The translations under genes were made by a program, and so were the position numbers. From NCBI GenBank assembly GCA_050485905.1, contig JBJHCH010000143.1, forward strand, positions 1-7,793: DNA of 7,793 bases. Direction: 5' to 3'. The notes under the pieces are model-generated. The model did not search any database and was not told the origin of the DNA. It was given only the letters and a program-made list of their open reading frames with translations. How positions within the stretch are numbered: the stretch's first letter is position 1; each line of letters starts with the position of its first letter. Below are positions 5,368 through 7,793 of the stretch, piece by piece. The stretch is from JAWLCA01 sp050485905. Its GTDB lineage: Bacteria > Pseudomonadota > Alphaproteobacteria > Rhodobacterales > Rhodobacteraceae.

Positions 5368-6203
5368 CGCCGGATGATCCGGTTCAGGTCGATCCGGCGC
5401 AGCACCGGAAAGACGATCAGCGCGGTCGCCGCGATCATCAGCATGGTCAGCGCCGCGCCCATCGGCCAGTCCTGCGCATAGTTGAACCGCGCCTCGATCG
5501 CCGCCGTGATCACCGTCACCGCCCGTCCGCCCAGGATCGCCGCCTCGGCATTCGCTCCGATGCACAGCACGAACGTCAGCAACCCCCCGATCAGCAGCCC
5601 CGGCATCGCCAGCGGCAGTTCGACCTCGCGGAACACCGCCCACCCGCCCGCGCCCAGGTCGCGCGCGGCTTCTACCCGGTCGGCGGGGATCATCGCCACG
5701 CCCAGCAGCGTCGGGAACAGCATGAAGGGGAAATGGATGTAGATCATCCCCAGAAGCGCGCCGACGCGGGTGTTCAGCACCGACCCGATGCGGATGCCGA
5801 ACAACTCGTTCAGCGTGCCCGCCAGAATGCCCCCGCCCGGCATCATGAACATGTAAAGGCCGAAGAGCCGCACGCTTTCGGAAATGAAGATCGGCAGCGC
5901 GATCAGCGCGGTCACCACCACAGCCCAGCGGCCCGCGTGATGGTGCAGGATCTTCGCCGTGGGCCAGGCCAGCACCGCGCAGATCGCCACCGTCAGCGTG
6001 GCCCCGATCAGCGACCACATCAGCGGGCGTTCATAGCCCGCCGACAGGATCGCGCGATAGTTGCCCAGGCTCGGCTCCGCGCTCAGCGAAAACGTGCGCC
6101 CCGGCATCAGGCTGTACCAGGCCACGATCAGCATCGGCAGGGCAAAGACCGCCAGCATGAAGCCGATCAGCGGCAGCGCGAACAGGACGCCGGGCTTGCG
6201 CAT
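5364..6203 (-). CDS. ABC transporter permease, polyamine type (PotB/PotH-like)
   Basis: This is the first inner-membrane permease subunit of the polyamine-type importer. The 279-residue product starts with MRKPGVLFALPLIGFML, a short positively charged N-terminus followed by the first helix (about 6-29). Further membrane segments lie at about 64-83, 93-115, 147-170, 200-222 and 249-267. The EAA loop is VEAARDLGAGGWAVFREV (177-194) followed by ELPLAMPGL. An MMPGGGILAGTLNELFG stretch (120-136) is typical of PotB/PotH-like proteins. Its length is usual for the family. The ATG overlaps the ATPase stop by one base (TGATG), and its own stop overlaps the next permease start by 4 nt, so all three membrane/ATPase genes are probably made from one transcript in fixed ratio. 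Confidence 0.93.
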   Translation of the reverse strand: MRKPGVLFALPLIGFMLAVFALPMLIVAWYSLMPGRTFSLSAEPSLGNYRAILSAGYERPLMWSLIGATLTVAICAVLAWPTAKILHHHAGRWAVVVTALIALPIFISESVRLFGLYMFMMPGGGILAGTLNELFGIRIGSVLNTRVGALLGMIYIHFPFMLFPTLLGVAMIPADRVEAARDLGAGGWAVFREVELPLAMPGLLIGGLLTFVLCIGANAEAAILGGRAVTVITAAIEARFNYAQDWPMGAALTMLMIAATALIVFPVLRRIDLNRIIRR

Positions 6204-7240
6204 CAGTCATCCACCCAGGCGATGGCGGCGGGGTCAAAGCTGAACCGCGCCCGGTTGCCGGGTTCCAGCAGCGGCGCGCCGGCCGGCACCTCGGCGATGA
6301 ACCTCGTGCCATCCCTCGTCAGGTGGTATTGCGTGCGCGACCCCAGCACCAGCCGCTGCGCCACCTCGGCCTCGAAGCCGACAGAACCCGCGCCGTTCAA
6401 CTGCAACGCCTCGGGCCGCAGCACGCCATAGGCGCCGGTTGCATCCGGGGCGGGCTGGCCAAGGTCGGTGAAGCTGCCGCCCGCGACGGCCAGGATGTTC
6501 ACCTCTCCCATGAAGCCCGCGACAAAGCGGTTCATCGGGCGGGCGTAGATCTCGGCCGGCGTGCCGATCTGCACGAACCTGCCGTCCTGCATGATGGCGA
6601 TGCGGTCCGACATCACCATCGCTTCTTCAAGGCTGTGTGTGATGTAGATGAAGGTGCGCCCGGTGCGCTGGTGCAGCTCCTTCAGCTCCACCTCCAGCGT
6701 CTTGCGCAGGCGGTAGTCCAGCGCCGAAAGCGGCTCGTCAAAGAACAGGATCTCCGGCTCCGACGCCAGCGCGCGGGCCACGGCGACGCGCTGCCGCTCG
6801 CCCCCGGAAAACTGGGTCACGGGCCGGTCGTAGTAGCTTTCGGGGAGGCGAACCAGGCGCAAGAGTTCCAGCGCCCGCTCGCGCCGCCGGGCGGGCGCGA
6901 TGCCCTTCATCTTCATGGCGAACTCGATGTTCTGCCCGACGCTGCGATGATCGAACAGCGCCAGCGACTGGAACACCATCGCGGTCGGGCGCCGGTTGGC
7001 CGGCACCCGCGTGATGTCGCGTCCGCGCAGATGCAGGCTGCCGGCCGTGGGCTGATCCAGCCCCGCCAGCAGCCGCACCAGCGTGGATTTGCCGGACCCG
7101 GACGGCCCGACGATGGTGAAGAACTCGCCCTCCGCGATCTCCACCGACACGCCATCGACCGCGCGCAGCGCGTCGAACACACGGGTCAGCCCGGTCAGCG
7201 TCAGGGCCGCCGGACGGGGATCGGCAGAGGGCGCGGTCAT
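6203..7240 (-). CDS. ABC transporter ATP-binding protein, polyamine type (PotA/PotG-like)
   Basis: This is the cytoplasmic ATPase that powers the importer. The 345-residue product has a full nucleotide-binding domain: Walker A GPSGSGKST (45-53), Q-loop Q91, signature FSGGERQR (144-151; SGGE where LSGGQ is commonest), Walker B ILFFDEP (164-170), D-loop SALD (172-175) and switch His H202. A C-terminal TOBE-type regulatory domain follows (about 245-345), as in PotA, PotG and other CUT1/polyamine ATPases. The ATG at 7240 is 7 nt after the binding-protein stop, with AAGGGG (7252-7257, minus strand) as a possible ribosome site at long spacing. An in-frame ATG at 7327 would add 29 residues overlapping the binding-protein gene and unlike the family, so it was not used. 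All catalytic motifs are intact. Confidence 0.95.
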   Translation of the reverse strand: MTAPSADPRPAALTLTGLTRVFDALRAVDGVSVEIAEGEFFTIVGPSGSGKSTLVRLLAGLDQPTAGSLHLRGRDITRVPANRRPTAMVFQSLALFDHRSVGQNIEFAMKMKGIAPARRRERALELLRLVRLPESYYDRPVTQFSGGERQRVAVARALASEPEILFFDEPLSALDYRLRKTLEVELKELHQRTGRTFIYITHSLEEAMVMSDRIAIMQDGRFVQIGTPAEIYARPMNRFVAGFMGEVNILAVAGGSFTDLGQPAPDATGAYGVLRPEALQLNGAGSVGFEAEVAQRLVLGSRTQYHLTRDGTRFIAEVPAGAPLLEPGNRARFSFDPAAIAWVDD

Positions 7241-7247
7241 GCGTGGT

Positions 7248-7793
7248 TCAGCCCCTTGCGCGCATCGCGGCCGAATAGATGTCGTACAGCCGATCGTAGT
7301 CGGGCACGATGTCGAACTCCACCGCATTGGCGATGCGCTGGTCGAACTCGTCCCACTGGATCGCGTCCAGCTCCTCGGTGCTGAAGCGCGACATCAGTTC
7401 GGGCTGCGACATCTGGCTGACCGGTTGCAGGTTGCCGTTGCCGCGCGCCACGATCTCGGCCGCATCCGGCGTGGCGATGAACTCCAGGAAGTCCAGCGCC
7501 GCGTCCAGCGGGTCGGGGTTGGCGACGGCAGAGTTGATCTCGATCCAGTTGATCCCGCCCTTGCCGTCCGCCGGGCCGCTGTTCGGCGTGATCGCGTAAA
7601 GCTCCGTCACGCCCTCCAGCCGCGCCGCCGCCGTGGTATAGGTGCCGCCGGTGAAGTAGAGGTCGATCTCGCCGTTCATGATGCCCAGGTTCAGCTGCAC
7701 GAAATCGGTGGTGATGAAGGCCGCGTTCTGGATCCAGCGGTTGCAGGTCTCCTCGAACCGCGCCACCTCCTCGTCGGTCTTCACCCTGAACGG
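7248..7793 (-). CDS. ABC transporter periplasmic substrate-binding protein, polyamine type, C-terminal 181 residues
   Basis: This is the C-terminal half of a PotD/PotF-like extracytoplasmic binding protein (SBP_bac_8 type) that would capture the substrate in the periplasm and hand it to the permeases. The frame is open to the window's right edge, so the N-terminus and signal peptide lie outside. Recognisable features are the hinge/lobe segment LGIMNGEIDLYFTGGTYT, the GGINWIEINSAVANP strand matching the PotD-family segment that normally reads G..W.D...I, and the terminal helices with DAALDFLEFIATPDAAE followed by a PDYDRLYDIYSAAM end. It is the promoter-proximal gene visible in the operon, the usual place for the binding protein. 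A GTG at 7784 lies in frame but is an internal Val codon. The ligand is unknown: pocket residues are partly outside the window. Confidence 0.9.
   Translation of the reverse strand, partial: PFRVKTDEEVARFEETCNRWIQNAAFITTDFVQLNLGIMNGEIDLYFTGGTYTTAAARLEGVTELYAITPNSGPADGKGGINWIEINSAVANPDPLDAALDFLEFIATPDAAEIVARGNGNLQPVSQMSQPELMSRFSTEELDAIQWDEFDQRIANAVEFDIVPDYDRLYDIYSAAMRARG

Noticed and set aside
5184..6431. Long plus-strand open frame opposite the two permeases and ATPase
   Set aside because: Low-complexity Arg/Gln/His composition antisense to clearly real transporter genes. It is a shadow frame.
7241..7327. Upstream ATG for the ABC ATPase (29 extra residues)
   Set aside because: It would overlap the end of the binding-protein gene. 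The extra residues are unlike the family, whereas the ATG at 7240 gives a normal N-terminus.
7782..7784. GTG as start of the binding-protein gene
   Set aside because: The frame remains open to the window edge, and the product lacks a signal peptide and the N-terminal lobe. It is an internal Val codon of a truncated gene.

Overview
The window is GC-rich, densely coded DNA. Four-base ATGA and one-base TGATG stop/start overlaps are common. The gene content (urease operon with a His-tailed UreE, a DUF1127 small protein, polyamine-type ABC genes, a BKACE enzyme) fits an alphaproteobacterium, most likely of the Rhodobacterales. That placement is inferred from gene content and composition, not from a search.

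Region 1 (1-3260, plus strand) is the distal part of a urease operon. It holds the last 371 residues of UreC (nickel active-site residues all present), then a 136-nt gap, a 73-residue DUF1127 protein, ureE, ureF and ureG. UreE delivers nickel, and UreF with the GTPase UreG helps insert it into the UreABC apoenzyme, which hydrolyses urea to ammonia and carbonate. ureE/ureF/ureG overlap one another and are probably translationally coupled. The two non-coding stretches around the DUF1127 gene are rich in inverted repeats. One is a perfect 13-bp stem that takes in the ureE start codon with its Shine-Dalgarno sequence in the loop. Upstream of DUF1127 there are three mutually competing complementary segments, one of which overlaps the DUF1127 Shine-Dalgarno.

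Region 2 (3257-7793, minus strand) is a convergent operon read right to left. It encodes a polyamine/putrescine-type ABC importer (C-terminal part of the binding protein, ATPase, two permeases), then a BKACE-family beta-keto acid cleavage enzyme (formerly DUF849), then a SnoaL/NTF2-fold protein. The transporter genes are nearly contiguous, BKACE follows after 21 nt with a strong Shine-Dalgarno, and the SnoaL-like gene starts one base into the BKACE stop. The layout suggests import and catabolism of a small, probably nitrogenous, compound that is converted to a beta-keto acid and cleaved with acetyl-CoA. The substrate cannot be read from the sequence.

The two operons meet tail to tail at a CTAG tetranucleotide that supplies the TAG stop on both strands and is flanked by an 8-bp inverted repeat. 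The only stretches without a gene are 1117-1252, 1475-1514, 4561-4581 and 7241-7247. No RNA genes, insertion sequences, CRISPR arrays or phage genes were seen.
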